Assembly (NCBI GenBank): GCA_003279635.1
Contig: QCHK01000001.1
Location: forward strand, 69,697 to 133,696
DNA length: 64,000 nucleotides
From: Prochlorococcus sp. AG-402-B05
GTDB taxonomy: Bacteria > Cyanobacteriota > Cyanobacteriia > PCC-6307 > Cyanobiaceae
Direction: 5' to 3'
In this document: positions 20,597 through 31,491 of the stretch, piece after piece
Layout of the letters: each line of letters opens with the position of its first letter
Numbering within the stretch: the stretch's first letter is position 1
Made by a program: the position numbers and the translations under genes
The notes under the pieces: model-generated
Databases searched by the model: none
Told to the model about the DNA's origin: nothing
Seen by the model: the letters and a program-made list of their open reading frames with translations, nothing else

Positions 20597-21691
20597 TTAG
20601 TTTTCTGCCCAGATATATTTTGTTAACTCACTAGGGTCAGGCTCTGGAGCGTTTAAAGCAAATTCAACAGCCTCGTTGACTTCTAGATCAATTTCTTTCT
20701 CAATCTTTTTTAATTCTTCATCAGAGATTAAGCCAGAATTAGTTAAATCATTTTTTAGCTTTTTAATTGGATCTCTTTTGGCCCAGAATTCCTTCTCTTT
20801 TTCAGATCTAAGTTCGTCTGGATCCGCCAATGAATGGCCTCTGAATCTGTAAGTAAGGCACTCTATTAAAGTTGGCCCTTCTCCAGCTCTTGCCCGTTCT
20901 AGAGCACTTTCAGCAGCCCCTCTTACCGCTAAAACGTCCATACCGTCAACCTCTTCTCCGGGCATGCCAAATGCTGAAGCTTTTCTCCATATTTCTGTCT
21001 CACTAGTTGCTCTGTCATGAGCCATTCCAATTGCCCATTTATTATTTTCCACTACAAATATGATCGGTAATTTCCATAACTGGGCCATATTTAAACATTC
21101 ATAAAACTGACCAATATTGCAAGTACCATCTCCAAAAAATGCTGCAGTTACAGAATCACTATTTTCTTTAAGAGCCTCTCTTTTGTATTTACTGCTGAAA
21201 GCTGCTCCAAGGGCAACTGGAATACCTTCCCCAATAAATGCATAACCTCCAAGTAGATGATGTTCTTTAGAAAAGAGATGCATAGATCCACCTCTGCCTT
21301 TGCTGCAGCCTGTCTCTTTACCAAATAGCTCGCTCATTACTTCTTTTGCCGGCACTCCAGCACTTAAAGCATGAACATGATCTCTATAGGTACTGCAGAA
21401 CCAGTCGTGTTTACGTTTCATTGCCCCAATAACACCTGAACTTATTGCTTCTTGCCCGTTGTAAAGATGAACAAACCCAAACATCTTTCCTCTGTAATAC
21501 ATTTCAGCGCATTTATCCTCAAATCTTCTTCCCAAAGTCATATCTTTGAAAAGATTTAAACCAATTTCTCTATTGATTTGAGCTGGTTTGGTGTTGCCAA
21601 GATTGCTTAGCCTATCGGCGTGTTCCCTGTGCTGAATAGGGTCTTGACCTGTTTTGTCCTGGTTGTGAGACATGACTTCGTTCATATTCAC
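20597..21691 (-). CDS. pdhA: Pyruvate dehydrogenase E1 component, alpha subunit
   Basis: This thiamine-diphosphate-dependent subunit decarboxylates pyruvate. The motif running from [14 protein letters not shown] to ENNKWAIGM is the ThDP/Mg signature, and [13 protein letters not shown] holds the phosphorylation-loop region. Length is 364 residues, the normal size for the alpha chain. The polar first 30 residues are variable, so the exact start among several nearby methionines is uncertain. Confidence 0.94.
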   Translation of the reverse strand: MNMNEVMSHNQDKTGQDPIQHREHADRLSNLGNTKPAQINREIGLNLFKDMTLGRRFEDKCAEMYYRGKMFGFVHLYNGQEAISSGVIGAMKRKHDWFCSTYRDHVHALSAGVPAKEVMSELFGKETGCSKGRGGSMHLFSKEHHLLGGYAFIGEGIPVALGAAFSSKYKREALKENSDSVTAAFFGDGTCNIGQFYECLNMAQLWKLPIIFVVENNKWAIGMAHDRATSETEIWRKASAFGMPGEEVDGMDVLAVRGAAESALERARAGEGPTLIECLTYRFRGHSLADPDELRSEKEKEFWAKRDPIKKLKNDLTNSGLISDEELKKIEKEIDLEVNEAVEFALNAPEPDPSELTKYIWAEN

Positions 21692-21787
21692 TTATCAATC
21701 CTTTTTAGACTTTAAGCGTCAATGGATGCAAAATGGTTAAAACCCCTTACGATGCCTAGAGCTTTTTTTCTGATTACCTAGTAGCGA

Positions 21788-23842
21788 TTGGAATTACCTA
21801 TTGATCATTTTCGCTTATTGGGGGTTAGCCCTTCTGCAAATGCTGAAGAAGTCCTCAGGGCTTTTCAGCTAAGGCTAGATCGTCCTCCAAAGCAAGGCTT
21901 TACTTATGAAGTTTTAGCTCAGAGATCTGAGCTGCTTAGGCTTTCTGCTGATCTTTTATCTAATCCTGCCGAACGACAATCTTACGAACTCGCTCTTATT
22001 GAGGGTTCGTCTGGACTTGAATTGTCTTCAAATAGAGAAGTTGCTGGTTTACTTCTCTTGTGGGAATCAAATGCCTCTTTGCAAGCTTTCAAGCTTGCAA
22101 AAAAAGCATTACAACCTCCACAAACCCCAGCCTTGGGAAGTGGTAGAGAGTCAGATTTGACTTTAATAGCAGCTTTAGCTTGTAGAGACGCTTCTATTGA
22201 GGAGCAAGCTTGCAGAAGATACGCTTCAGGCGCTGATTTACTTCAGGAAGGCATACAGTTATTGCAGAGGATGGGAAAGCTTATTGAAGAAAGAAAAACC
22301 CTTGAATCTGATTTAGAGTCTTTACTTCCATACAGAATTCTTGATTTATTAAGCAGAGAGAAAGAAGACGAAAAATCTCATCAGGAAGGCCTGATGTTGT
22401 TGGAAGACTTTGTTAATAAAAGAGGAGGACTCGAAGGAAAAAGAAATTCAGAAAAAATAGCAGGATTAAATCAAAATGATTTTGAGTTATTTTTCCTCCA
22501 AATCAGAAGATTTTTAACTGCTAAAGAACAGTCAAAAATTTATGTAAACTGGTATCGAAGGGGGTCTGAAGATGCTGGCTTTCTTGCTGCTTTTGCTTTG
22601 ATTGCTTCTGGCTTTTCTTATCGGAAACCAGAACTCTTGCAAGAAGCGCGGAAATATCTTCGAAATATCAACATTAATGGCTTTGACCCTATGCCATTGA
22701 TTGGATGCCTAGATCTTTTATTAGGGGATGTAACGCAAGCAGAGTCTCGTTTTCGAAGCAGTTCAGATGAGAAATTAAAAGACTGGTTAGACAATTACCC
22801 GAGCGAGACATTGGGAGCTCTATGTGACTACTGTAGAAATTGGCTGAAAAAAGATGTATTAGTAGGTTTTAGCGATGTTGAGATACAAACTGTAAATCTT
22901 GATGATTGGTTTGCTAGTCCAGAAGTACAAGTTTATGTAGAGCAGTTGGAAGCAAAAGGGGCATTAGGCATTGCAAAAGCTGGATTTTCTTTCTTATCGT
23001 CATTGGCCCCTGACCAACAAATTGAGGATAATTTATCAAGGAACTTGGAGGAACAGGCGGATTTGCCAATGCCTGGTGGGGCTTTAGATGAAAATCTTAA
23101 AGAAAGTTCTTTCAAATCACGATTAGACACTAAAGAATTTTTCTTAAGATCTAATTTGGTTAAAAAGATAATTTCAAAATATTATTCAACTTTTGAATTG
23201 ATAAAAAACTCAGATTTCAAATCGTTCATATTAAAGCGACCGATATATACAAGTTCTTTAGCATTTATTGGTTTATTTATTGTTGGAACAAGCTTAGGAG
23301 TCCTTACGCAAAGAAAACCCTCGAAAAATAATGATCTCGGAAATATCTCTAAGTCTGAATTAGTTAAACCAGAAGATATTAAAAATAGAGATAATGGATC
23401 AACTAAAATAGAAAATAATAAAGAAAAATTTGATTTAAAAAAGTCAATTCCTCTTACTTCATTAGACCCCTCAAATAAAGAAATTAAATCTCTTGTTGAA
23501 TCATGGTTGGAAGGTAAAGCTGATATTTTGAATGGTTCGGAAAGTCAGTTTCTTTCTTCTGTTGCTAGAGCCTCTTTATTCAACAGAGTTATTGAACAGA
23601 GAAAGAAAGATAAACTATTAGGACAAAGACAGATTATTGATGCAAAGATAACTTCAATTAATATTGTTCAAAAATCTGAAAGGAGAATTGCAGCAGATGT
23701 TGAATTAAACTATCAAGATAGAAGGCTTAGTTCTTCGGGTGAGATTTTATCAGAAACGGTTATTCCCTCTTTGAAAGTTAAATATATAATAGGTAAGAAT
23801 AAAAGAAACTGGCTAATAGTTGACTATATTAGTGGAAATTAA
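21788..23842 (+). CDS. ftn2: Cell division protein Ftn2/ZipN (ARC6-like)
   Basis: This cyanobacterial divisome organiser anchors FtsZ to the inner membrane. Residues 5-70 resemble a J-domain (FRLLGVSPSANAEEVLRAFQLR), a long helical region follows, one membrane segment lies at about residues 492-512 and a C-terminal ARC6-like domain ends at 684. The start is TTG at 21788, just before the conserved LPIDHFRLLG opening. It reads divergently from pdhA and runs into ffh after 38 bases. Confidence 0.88.
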   Translation: MELPIDHFRLLGVSPSANAEEVLRAFQLRLDRPPKQGFTYEVLAQRSELLRLSADLLSNPAERQSYELALIEGSSGLELSSNREVAGLLLLWESNASLQAFKLAKKALQPPQTPALGSGRESDLTLIAALACRDASIEEQACRRYASGADLLQEGIQLLQRMGKLIEERKTLESDLESLLPYRILDLLSREKEDEKSHQEGLMLLEDFVNKRGGLEGKRNSEKIAGLNQNDFELFFLQIRRFLTAKEQSKIYVNWYRRGSEDAGFLAAFALIASGFSYRKPELLQEARKYLRNININGFDPMPLIGCLDLLLGDVTQAESRFRSSSDEKLKDWLDNYPSETLGALCDYCRNWLKKDVLVGFSDVEIQTVNLDDWFASPEVQVYVEQLEAKGALGIAKAGFSFLSSLAPDQQIEDNLSRNLEEQADLPMPGGALDENLKESSFKSRLDTKEFFLRSNLVKKIISKYYSTFELIKNSDFKSFILKRPIYTSSLAFIGLFIVGTSLGVLTQRKPSKNNDLGNISKSELVKPEDIKNRDNGSTKIENNKEKFDLKKSIPLTSLDPSNKEIKSLVESWLEGKADILNGSESQFLSSVARASLFNRVIEQRKKDKLLGQRQIIDAKITSINIVQKSERRIAADVELNYQDRRLSSSGEILSETVIPSLKVKYIIGKNKRNWLIVDYISGN

Positions 23843-23880
23843 AAAATAATTTTTTAAATTATTTCTGTAACTCTAAGAAA

Positions 23881-25344
23881 ATGTTTGATGAACTAACTAA
23901 TCAATTTGAAGATGCTGTAAAGGCATTTAAAGGTGAAGCTAAAATTTCAGAGGGAAATGTTGATGAAGCACTTAAGCAGGTCAGACGAGCTTTATTAGAT
24001 GCAGATGTCAGCTTGTCTGTAGTTAAAGAATTTATCGATGAAGTAAGAGTAAAGGCAGTTGGGACAGAAGTTGTCAGAGGTATAGACCCTGGACAGAAAT
24101 TTATTCAAGTAGTTCATGAAGAACTTGTGAATGTTATGGGAGGAGAGAATGATCCCTTAGCAAATTCAGAGGAACAGCCAACGGTCATTTTGATGGCTGG
24201 ACTTCAGGGGGCTGGAAAGACAACCGCTACAGCAAAACTTGGATTGCTTCTTAAAGAAAAAAATAAAAAGCCATTACTGGTAGCTGCCGATACTTACAGA
24301 CCAGCAGCTATTGATCAATTAGTAACTTTGGGGAAACAAATTGATGTAGAGGTTTTTAATTTAAGTTCTAATTTAAAGCCGGAGGAGATTGCTAAAAAAG
24401 GCTTGGAAAAAGCTAAAAAAGAAGGTTTTGACACTGTTCTTGTAGATACTGCTGGGCGGCTCCAAATTGATACCGACATGATGGGAGAGATGGTTCGAAT
24501 TAAAGAGGCTGTTCAACCAGATGAAGTTTTATTGGTAGTTGATTCAATGATTGGCCAAGAGGCCGCTGACATTACCAGAAGTTTTCATGAAAAAGTAGGA
24601 ATAACAGGCGCTGTACTCACGAAGCTAGATGGAGATTCGAGAGGTGGAGCTGCTCTTTCTATCAGAAAAATCAGTGGAAAACCAATCAAATTTATAGGTA
24701 CTGGAGAAAAGGTTGAGGCATTGCAACCTTTTTATCCCGAGAGGATGGCTAGCAGAATCTTAGGGATGGGCGATGTTTTAACTCTTGTCGAAAAAGCACA
24801 GAAAGAAGTTGAAATTGCTGATGCAGAAATCATGCAAAAGAAGCTTCAAGAAGCAACTTTTGATTTTTCAGATTTCGTAAAACAGATGAGGATGATAAAG
24901 CGAATGGGTTCGTTAGGAGGGCTGCTGAAAATGATTCCTGGGATGAATAAAATTGATGATGGAATGATTAAAAGTGGAGAAGATCAACTTAAAAAAATCG
25001 AGGCAATGATTGGTTCAATGTCAGTAGAGGAGAGGAATAAACCTGAATTGTTGGCAGCGCAACCATCAAGACGTCGAAGGGTTGCAAGTGGCAGTGGACA
25101 TAAGCCAGCAGACGTTGATAAGGTTCTCGCGGATTTTCAAAGGATGCGAGGCTTGATGAAGCAGATGTCTACAGGAGGAGGTCTTCCCGGTATGGATGGA
25201 GGTCTCCCTGGTATGGGTGGACTACCTAGTATGCCTTCATCTGGTGCTAATTCATATCAGTCAAGGAAAGGAAAAGGAGGTCCAGGTTTGCCCCCCCGAA
25301 GACAGCGACCAATTAAGAAAAAGAAAGGTTTTGGTGATCTTTAG
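23881..25344 (+). CDS. ffh: Signal recognition particle protein Ffh
   Basis: This SRP54 GTPase targets nascent membrane proteins. After the N domain come the P-loop GLQGAGKTT at residues 107-115, the DTAGRLQID G3 motif and a TKLDGDSRGG G4 stretch. The methionine-rich M domain begins near residue 315. The last 80 residues are glycine- and methionine-rich, then basic, and longer than in E. coli. Confidence 0.95.
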   Translation: MFDELTNQFEDAVKAFKGEAKISEGNVDEALKQVRRALLDADVSLSVVKEFIDEVRVKAVGTEVVRGIDPGQKFIQVVHEELVNVMGGENDPLANSEEQPTVILMAGLQGAGKTTATAKLGLLLKEKNKKPLLVAADTYRPAAIDQLVTLGKQIDVEVFNLSSNLKPEEIAKKGLEKAKKEGFDTVLVDTAGRLQIDTDMMGEMVRIKEAVQPDEVLLVVDSMIGQEAADITRSFHEKVGITGAVLTKLDGDSRGGAALSIRKISGKPIKFIGTGEKVEALQPFYPERMASRILGMGDVLTLVEKAQKEVEIADAEIMQKKLQEATFDFSDFVKQMRMIKRMGSLGGLLKMIPGMNKIDDGMIKSGEDQLKKIEAMIGSMSVEERNKPELLAAQPSRRRRVASGSGHKPADVDKVLADFQRMRGLMKQMSTGGGLPGMDGGLPGMGGLPSMPSSGANSYQSRKGKGGPGLPPRRQRPIKKKKGFGDL

Positions 25345-25431
25345 AGATATCAAAAGGCTAAAATAATCATCCGTGGAGTATCATTAAGATGAAGAACCTT
25401 TGAGTTCAATCCACTTACAAATAAATCGAAG

Positions 25432-25764
25432 ATGATCAAGCTCCGCCTCAAGCGGTTTGGTAAAAAGCGTGAAACCAGTTTTCGTCTAGTTGCATGTAAT
25501 AGCACTTCAAGGCGAGATGGTCGCCCCCTACAAGAACTAGGCTTTTACAATCCAAGAACCAAAGAAACCAGATTAGATACAGAGGCTTTAAGAACTCGAC
25601 TAGGGCAAGGTGCTCAACCTACTGATGCTGTAAGAACTTTATTAGAAAAAGGAGGACTCCTTGAAAAGAAAGTTAGACCAGCTGAAGTCCTAGGTAAGCA
25701 AAAACAAGAAAAAGAAAGATCAGCAAAGAAAAAAGATGCAGCTGCATCCGAAACTTCTGAATAA
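25432..25764 (+). CDS. rpsP: 30S ribosomal protein S16
   Basis: The opening [20 protein letters not shown] and the [18 protein letters not shown] segment are diagnostic of S16. Length is 110 residues, with a lysine- and glutamate-rich C-terminal tail beyond the usual core of about 80. It lies between ffh and the PhoH gene with short gaps on the same strand, a cluster common in cyanobacteria. Confidence 0.96.
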   Translation: MIKLRLKRFGKKRETSFRLVACNSTSRRDGRPLQELGFYNPRTKETRLDTEALRTRLGQGAQPTDAVRTLLEKGGLLEKKVRPAEVLGKQKQEKERSAKKKDAAASETSE

Positions 25765-25801
25765 GAAGTTTTGATGAGTATCAATAACTTCAAAAAAATT
25801 T

Positions 25802-26779
25802 ATGTCTGAAGCAACCACTGAAGGTCGCTTTTGTATAGATCTGCCTGATTCCGATGCTGCTACTGCTTTAGCGGGAACTGGTCAGTCAACACTTCATAGA
25901 TTAGAAACCCTTACAGGTGCTGCTTTTTCCTTAAGGGGGTTGCAACTCGAAATAAAAGGAAATTCTTACCAATTAGAGAAAGCTGCAGCAATTGTTGAAT
26001 TAGTTAGACCAATTTGGGAAGAAGGGCAAATTGTCTCGCCCGTTGATTTACATGCTGCGGCTAAAGCATTGGATAATGGTAAAAAAAATGATCATGCCAA
26101 ATCCACAAATAAAGTTTTAGCGAGAAGTCAAAGAGGAAATCTTTTAAGACCAAGAACAATTAGACAAAAATTTTATGTAGAAGCTATGGAAAAAAGTGAT
26201 CTTACTTTTGCTTTAGGCCCAGCAGGAACAGGAAAAACTTTCTTGGCAACTGTATTAGCTGTGCGAATGCTAACTGAGAGGAAAATCGAGAAAATTATTT
26301 TGACAAGACCTGCAGTTGAAGCTGGCGAAAGATTGGGATTTTTACCTGGGGACTTACAGCAAAAGGTTGATCCTTATCTAAGGCCTTTATATGATTCTCT
26401 CCACTCTTTACTTGGACAAGAAAAAACTAATTTGCTTATAGAAAAAAACGTTATTGAAGTTGCGCCTTTGGCTTACATGCGAGGAAGGACTTTAGAAGAA
26501 TCATTTGTCATACTTGATGAGGCTCAAAATACGACACCAGCACAAATGAGGATGGTTCTTACCAGATTAGGTGAGAGGTCAAGGATGGTAGTAACTGGCG
26601 ATGTAACCCAGGTTGACTTGCCATATGGACAAATGAGCGGACTTATTGAAGCAGCAGACTTACTCGAAAAGGTTGATGGAATTTCAGTTTGCAGACTTAC
26701 TTCAGCAGATGTAGTAAGACATCCACTTGTTCAAAGCGTTGTTGATGCTTATGCAGAACTAGATAAAAAAAGACGATAG
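25802..26779 (+). CDS. PhoH-family ATPase
   Basis: This 325-residue protein has a KH-like N-terminal region and a PhoH helicase-type ATPase domain with Walker A GPAGTGKT at residues 139-146 and a Walker B ILDEAQN. Family members are linked to RNA metabolism and ribosome maturation; the specific role is unknown. It follows rpsP by 37 bases, which fits a translation-related operon. Confidence 0.9.
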   Translation: MSEATTEGRFCIDLPDSDAATALAGTGQSTLHRLETLTGAAFSLRGLQLEIKGNSYQLEKAAAIVELVRPIWEEGQIVSPVDLHAAAKALDNGKKNDHAKSTNKVLARSQRGNLLRPRTIRQKFYVEAMEKSDLTFALGPAGTGKTFLATVLAVRMLTERKIEKIILTRPAVEAGERLGFLPGDLQQKVDPYLRPLYDSLHSLLGQEKTNLLIEKNVIEVAPLAYMRGRTLEESFVILDEAQNTTPAQMRMVLTRLGERSRMVVTGDVTQVDLPYGQMSGLIEAADLLEKVDGISVCRLTSADVVRHPLVQSVVDAYAELDKKRR

Positions 26780-26854
26780 GGTGATCCGCATTCACATTCA
26801 TGGAGACTTATTTTTTTTGTGCCAGAATAGGTATTAATAATTATCTGGTGCGTT

Positions 26855-27592
26855 ATGCCAGCAAACAGCAATTTTCAACAAGCTATTCGTGATGCACAAT
26901 CTAGTGCACTTATTGGCCCAAATGTAGTAAACAAAGCCTTGCCTTATGTAGGCGGAGGAATGGCATTAACTGGATTAGGTGTTTTAGGTGGACTTTCTTT
27001 ACAAGCAACTAACAATCCTTTATTCGGCCCTCTATTTATAGTCGCATTTATTGCAGAAATAGTTTTATTTTTTATGGCAAGTAGCGCTGCCAATAATGCA
27101 AATAACTCCAAAGCTCTTCCACTCTTGACTGGATTTAGCTTGCTTACTGGTTTCACTCTCAGTGGGATTGTTGGCTTAGCAATTCAAGTCGCAGGAATGG
27201 GTGCGATAGGAACTGCAGTATTTGCGACTGGAATTACTTTCGTAATTGCTTCTTCAGTTGGCAGGAAAATGAGTGATAACGTTGGCCAAGCTTTGCAAGG
27301 TGCAGTTGGTCTTGGATTGCTTGGTTTGATTATCGCTATGGTCTTCCAATTTGTTGGAGGTTTATTTGCTCCAGGAATGTTTGGAGGCAGTGGCTTTGAA
27401 TTGATGATTGCTGGTTTTGGAACTGTACTTTTTGTTGCAATGTCTTTTGTAGATTTCTACACAATGCCAAGAAGATATAATGACGAGCAGTATTTAGCTG
27501 GAGCATTAGGAATGTACCTAACTTACATAAACTTATTTGTTTTTGTTCTTCGTTTAATCATTGCTCTTCAAGGCGGTGGAAGAAGAGATTAA
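26855..27592 (+). CDS. Bax inhibitor-1/YccA-family membrane protein
   Basis: The 245-residue protein has about seven hydrophobic segments and the C-terminal pattern DEQYLAGALGMYLTYINLFVF, typical of the BI-1 (UPF0005) family. Bacterial homologues are proposed calcium channels or FtsH modulators. The first 30 residues are polar and cytoplasmic. A clear bidirectional terminator follows at 27610. Confidence 0.82.
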   Translation: MPANSNFQQAIRDAQSSALIGPNVVNKALPYVGGGMALTGLGVLGGLSLQATNNPLFGPLFIVAFIAEIVLFFMASSAANNANNSKALPLLTGFSLLTGFTLSGIVGLAIQVAGMGAIGTAVFATGITFVIASSVGRKMSDNVGQALQGAVGLGLLGLIIAMVFQFVGGLFAPGMFGGSGFELMIAGFGTVLFVAMSFVDFYTMPRRYNDEQYLAGALGMYLTYINLFVFVLRLIIALQGGGRRD

Positions 27593-27609
27593 TTCTATAA
27601 ACCAGACAT

Positions 27610-27637
27610 AAAAAAAGAGCCGCAAGGCTCTTTTTTT
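27610..27637. terminator. Bidirectional intrinsic terminator
   Basis: AGAGCC and GGCTCT arms surround the loop GCAA and are flanked by an A-run on the left and a T-run on the right. The hairpin therefore works on both strands. It serves the convergent BI-1 gene and the hypothetical gene that ends at 27636. Confidence 0.9.
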
Positions 27638-28148
27638 ATGTCGCAACTTCATAGATACTTTCTGATATTGCATTGATTTGTTTATCGTTATAACCCCATT
27701 TTTTAATAAACTTCAAGTCCGTTCCATTTCCTTTTGTTGCTTCAAGTAAAACATCTAAACGTTTTTTTACCTGATTTGAATCTAATAGCTTAAGTAACTC
27801 AATACATCGAATTTTTATTCTCTCTGACTGGATTTCCTGTGAATTATTATTATCATGATGTGTTATTACCATTGCTGAACTCATTGCAAGATTTTTTACG
27901 GTTAGATCAACAATAATATCTCCAGAACTTCTTAATTGAAAAATTAAAGCATCTGGGAATCTATCCATTAAAGGACAATCTATTGAGAGACTTACAACAA
28001 AAAATCCTCTTGCACCCTCCACTGTTTTAATAAGCTCTCCAATTCGATCAGAAATAACTTCGTCACTTATTTCATCATTTTCCCAACTTTTGCACCAAAT
28101 CATTGTTGCTTCCATTGCTTCTTTAAAAGTTGGTTTCTGATCATTCAT
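27636..28148 (-). CDS. Conserved hypothetical protein
   Basis: This 170-residue soluble, mostly helical protein has no membrane segment or catalytic motif that I recognise. It starts at an ATG at 28148, 51 bases from divergent era, so the two may share a promoter region. The codon use and smooth composition suggest a real core gene, probably restricted to picocyanobacteria. Function unknown. Confidence 0.75.
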   Translation of the reverse strand: MNDQKPTFKEAMEATMIWCKSWENDEISDEVISDRIGELIKTVEGARGFFVVSLSIDCPLMDRFPDALIFQLRSSGDIIVDLTVKNLAMSSAMVITHHDNNNSQEIQSERIKIRCIELLKLLDSNQVKKRLDVLLEATKGNGTDLKFIKKWGYNDKQINAISESIYEVAT

Positions 28149-28199
28149 GGTTTTATTGCACTTTTATAGTAAGGCTATAGATAATCGTAGAGAAAGGTA

Positions 28200-29141
28200 A
28201 TGTCATTGGGAGATTTAAATCAAGAGGATTTTAAATCAGGATTTATTGCATTAATCGGTAGACCCAATGTTGGTAAATCAACTTTCATAAACAAATTTAT
28301 AGGTGAGAAAATAGCAATTACATCACCCATTGCTCAAACCACTAGAAATCGATTAAAAGTAATACTTACGAATGAAAAGTCTCAAATTATTTTTGTAGAT
28401 ACTCCTGGTATTCATAAACCTCATCATTTGTTAGGAGAAAGACTTGTTCAGAGTGCCAAGAGATCAATTGGGGATGTTGATGCAGTCTTAGTTATTTTTG
28501 AAGCCAGCCATTCTCCAGGGAGGGGTGACGCATTTATTTTGAATTTGATCAGGAATTTAAAAATCCCTGTCATTGTTGCCTTGAATAAATGGGATCTTTT
28601 AGAGTTGAGTCAATTTAAAGAAAGAAAGAAAGAATATTTAGAATTTTTTGATGGTACTAATTGGCCAGTTTTTTGTTGTAGCGCTCTTACAGGTCAGGGA
28701 TGTAATGAGCTAATTCGTGAAATAGAAGAAAAACTACCTTTGGGACCTCAGCTATATCCAAGTGATATGACTTGTGACCATCCTGAGAAGTTTTTGATGG
28801 CTGAATTTATAAGAGAACAAGTTTTAATAAATACACGCGAAGAAGTACCTCATAGTGTTGCAGTCTCTATTGATAAAATTGAAGATATACCTTCGAAAAA
28901 AAAATCTGAAAATAAATCAAGAACAGGAATTTTTGCAACTATTTGTGTTGAGAAAAAAAGTCAGAAAGGAATTTTAATAGGTAAAGGGGGAAGCATGTTG
29001 AAGAAAATTGGCCAGGAATCAAGAATGCAAATTCAAACTTTGATTAATGGTAATGTCTATTTAGAACTGTTTGTTAAAGTTGTCCCTGACTGGAGAAGTA
29101 AATCTTCTCGGCTTAATGAGTTTGGTTATGAAGGTAGCTAA
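28200..29141 (+). CDS. era: GTPase Era
   Basis: Era binds 16S rRNA and assists 30S assembly. G motifs are GRPNVGKST (20-28), DTPG (67-70) and NKWD (129-132). A C-terminal KH domain carries [15 protein letters not shown]. The 313 residues are normal. The next gene, trmD-ispF, starts 6 bases later. Confidence 0.95.
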   Translation: MSLGDLNQEDFKSGFIALIGRPNVGKSTFINKFIGEKIAITSPIAQTTRNRLKVILTNEKSQIIFVDTPGIHKPHHLLGERLVQSAKRSIGDVDAVLVIFEASHSPGRGDAFILNLIRNLKIPVIVALNKWDLLELSQFKERKKEYLEFFDGTNWPVFCCSALTGQGCNELIREIEEKLPLGPQLYPSDMTCDHPEKFLMAEFIREQVLINTREEVPHSVAVSIDKIEDIPSKKKSENKSRTGIFATICVEKKSQKGILIGKGGSMLKKIGQESRMQIQTLINGNVYLELFVKVVPDWRSKSSRLNEFGYEGS

Positions 29142-29146
29142 TTTAT

Positions 29147-30373
29147 ATGAGTAATTTAAGATTCGATGTCGTAAGCCTTTTCCCAGAAGCTTTTAAAAAT
29201 TTTTTTAATCATGGACTAATAAAAAAAGCATTTGAAGAGAAGATTGCATCAATTCATATACATAATCCTCGTGACCACGCGATAGATAATTATCGAAAAG
29301 TTGATGATGTGCCATATGGCGGAGGCGCAGGAATGGTCTTAAAGCCAGAACCCTATTTTTCGGTATTTGATCAAATTCCAAAGCTCAATAAAAATAGAAT
29401 ACTTTTGATGACTCCACAAGGTAGAAAAATATCTCAATCTGATTTTTTTAGATGGTCAAAAGAAGATCAACTTATATTGATATGTGGTAGCTATGAGGGC
29501 TTTGATGAGAGGATTCGGTCTTTAGCTGATGAAGAAATTTCAATTGGAGACTTTGTTCTTACGGGTGGAGAAATTCCTGCAATAACTCTTATTAATGGAG
29601 TTGTACGTCTATTACCAGGAACTTTAGGCAGTTCCGAATCATTAGAAGAAGAAAGTCATAATGAGTTTCTTTTAGAACATCCCCAATACACACGACCCGC
29701 AGAATTTAGAGGTGTGAAAGTTCCTGATGTCCTTTTAAGTGGTAATCATAAATTAATTAAAGAATGGAGGCAGAAGCAGAGAGAAATCAGGACGCAGTCA
29801 CGTAGGCCCGATTTGTTCGAACTTTGGAAGCTCGACCAATTATCATCTACTAAAAGAAGTTCATTATTGAAAACTAAAGTGAACTTGCGAATTGGCAACG
29901 GTTATGACATGCACCGTTTGGTTTCCGGACGACCTTTGATTCTTGGAGGGGTCGAGTTAAACCATCCAGAGGGTTTAGGCCTTGATGGCCATAGTGATGC
30001 AGATGTTCTTACTCATGCAATTATGGATGCAATATTAGGTGCGTTATCATTGGGCGATATTGGAAAGTATTTCCCTCCAGATGACCCCAAGTGGAAAAAT
30101 GCTGACAGCTTAATTCTTCTTGGACATGTCATGGAATTAATTGGAAGGAAAGGTTGGCAAATTCAAAATATTGATTCAGTTATTGTCGCTGAAAGGCCAA
30201 AGTTAAAACCTTATATTGACTTAATGAAAGAGAAGATATCTAAAAAAATAGGAGTGAACATTGATGATGTAGGAGTTAAAGCAACTACAAATGAGAAATT
30301 AGGTGCGGAGGGAAGAGAAGAGGGTATATGTTGCCATGCAGTTGTTTTAATGAAAAGGAATGAAAACTCTTAG
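29147..30373 (+). CDS. trmD-ispF: Fused tRNA (guanine-N1)-methyltransferase / MECDP synthase
   Basis: One uninterrupted frame of 408 codons encodes TrmD (residues 1 to about 244: [38 protein letters not shown]) followed directly by IspF (about 245-408: metal ligands Asp254, His256 and His282, then [15 protein letters not shown]). TrmD methylates G37 of tRNA; IspF makes the cyclic diphosphate of the MEP isoprenoid pathway. No stop codon separates them, but GTG at codon 245 could also start IspF alone. The 3' end overlaps the next gene by 14 bases. Confidence 0.93.
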   Translation: MSNLRFDVVSLFPEAFKNFFNHGLIKKAFEEKIASIHIHNPRDHAIDNYRKVDDVPYGGGAGMVLKPEPYFSVFDQIPKLNKNRILLMTPQGRKISQSDFFRWSKEDQLILICGSYEGFDERIRSLADEEISIGDFVLTGGEIPAITLINGVVRLLPGTLGSSESLEEESHNEFLLEHPQYTRPAEFRGVKVPDVLLSGNHKLIKEWRQKQREIRTQSRRPDLFELWKLDQLSSTKRSSLLKTKVNLRIGNGYDMHRLVSGRPLILGGVELNHPEGLGLDGHSDADVLTHAIMDAILGALSLGDIGKYFPPDDPKWKNADSLILLGHVMELIGRKGWQIQNIDSVIVAERPKLKPYIDLMKEKISKKIGVNIDDVGVKATTNEKLGAEGREEGICCHAVVLMKRNENS

Positions 30374-30815
30374 AACTAAATATTTTATCGAAAAAATATT
30401 TAGTTTCTTTTTTTTAAGTGTGATTTTTATTTCAACTATTTTTGGAAACGTGAAAAATATTCAAGCTGAGTCTTTATTGAAAGTTAATTTTCCAAAGGAA
30501 TCTATTGTCGAGCACCTTAAGCTTGATGTTCCGAAAAAATTTAAAAATGCTTGGTTAAAAGCCGAAGAAGGAAGTTGGGAGCCATGGTTATTAAAACAAG
30601 ATGGTTTTTTAGGACGCCAACTTTTTTGGGATCCTAAAAAAGAGGAAGCAACCTTATTAATTGGATGGGAGTCAAGAGCCGTTTGGAAAAGCATCTCTCA
30701 GATAGAAATAAATCTTGTCCAGGATGACTTTGAAAAGATTGCCAGAAAGGAAACAGGTGAACGAAGTGGAAATCCTTTTCCATTGATCTTTGAGGGGGAA
30801 TTAAATCCAGAGTAA
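30360..30815 (+). CDS. TIGR03792-family protein
   Basis: The 151-residue protein has an N-terminal signal peptide (hydrophobic at about residues 13-33). A domain follows with the pattern [24 protein letters not shown] and [14 protein letters not shown], which I recognise as the cyanobacterial TIGR03792 family. That family is distantly like dimeric alpha-beta barrel (antibiotic monooxygenase-like) proteins. Probably periplasmic; function unknown. It overlaps the end of trmD-ispF by 14 bases and is followed by larB after 2 bases. Confidence 0.75.
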   Translation: MKTLRTKYFIEKIFSFFFLSVIFISTIFGNVKNIQAESLLKVNFPKESIVEHLKLDVPKKFKNAWLKAEEGSWEPWLLKQDGFLGRQLFWDPKKEEATLLIGWESRAVWKSISQIEINLVQDDFEKIARKETGERSGNPFPLIFEGELNPE

Positions 30816-30817
30816 AA

Positions 30818-31471
30818 ATGAATGAATCAATTATTGATTTTCAGAGGCGAACTCGACTTGGCGTAGTTGAGGCTATATGGGGGGAGCATAAAACAATTGA
30901 ACAAATCTCTGAAATATTGGAAAAATATCAACGTGAGTGTGAAACTGCTTTAGTGACAAGACTAACTAAAGAAAAGGGTCAAAAACTTTTAGTTGAATTT
31001 CCTTCTGCAGAATTTCATGAAATATCTGGTTGCCTAACTTTTGGGGGATTTAAGGAATGTACTTCTTCTACGGAAAAAGTAATTATTTTGACTGGAGGAA
31101 CCAGTGATGTTGGAGTGGCATCAGAAGCAGAAATAGCTTTGAACTTGCATGGAATAAAAACTAAATTGTTGATTGATGTTGGCGTAGCAGGACTTCACAG
31201 GTTGCTAGACAGGCTTGAAGAAATAAAATTAGCAAAGGTAGTTATTGCGTGTGCCGGAATGGAGGGAGCTTTACCTACGGTGCTCGCTGGTTTAATCCCT
31301 CATCCAATTATTGGACTTCCTGTCTCAGTTGGATATGGGATTAGTGGTGGCGGAAAAACTGCTTTGGAGGGAATGCTTGCAAGTTGTGCACCAGGATTAA
31401 CAGTAGTGAATATTGATAATGGATATGGAGCCGCGATGGCTGCTATGAGAATTTTATCAACCAAATTTTGA
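30818..31471 (+). CDS. larB: Nickel-pincer cofactor synthesis protein LarB
   Basis: LarB carboxylates and hydrolyses nicotinate adenine dinucleotide in nickel-pincer nucleotide synthesis. The C-terminal PurE-like domain shows ILTGGTSDVGVASEAE, DVGVAGLHRLL, ACAGMEGALPTVL and GYGISGGGKTALEGML. Length (217) is usual. larC and larE are not next to it, so whether the full cofactor pathway operates cannot be said from this window. Also annotated in cyanobacteria as a circadian-phase modifier-like protein. Confidence 0.88.
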   Translation: MNESIIDFQRRTRLGVVEAIWGEHKTIEQISEILEKYQRECETALVTRLTKEKGQKLLVEFPSAEFHEISGCLTFGGFKECTSSTEKVIILTGGTSDVGVASEAEIALNLHGIKTKLLIDVGVAGLHRLLDRLEEIKLAKVVIACAGMEGALPTVLAGLIPHPIIGLPVSVGYGISGGGKTALEGMLASCAPGLTVVNIDNGYGAAMAAMRILSTKF

Positions 31472-31491
31472 TTTTATTAGCTCTAGGATTT

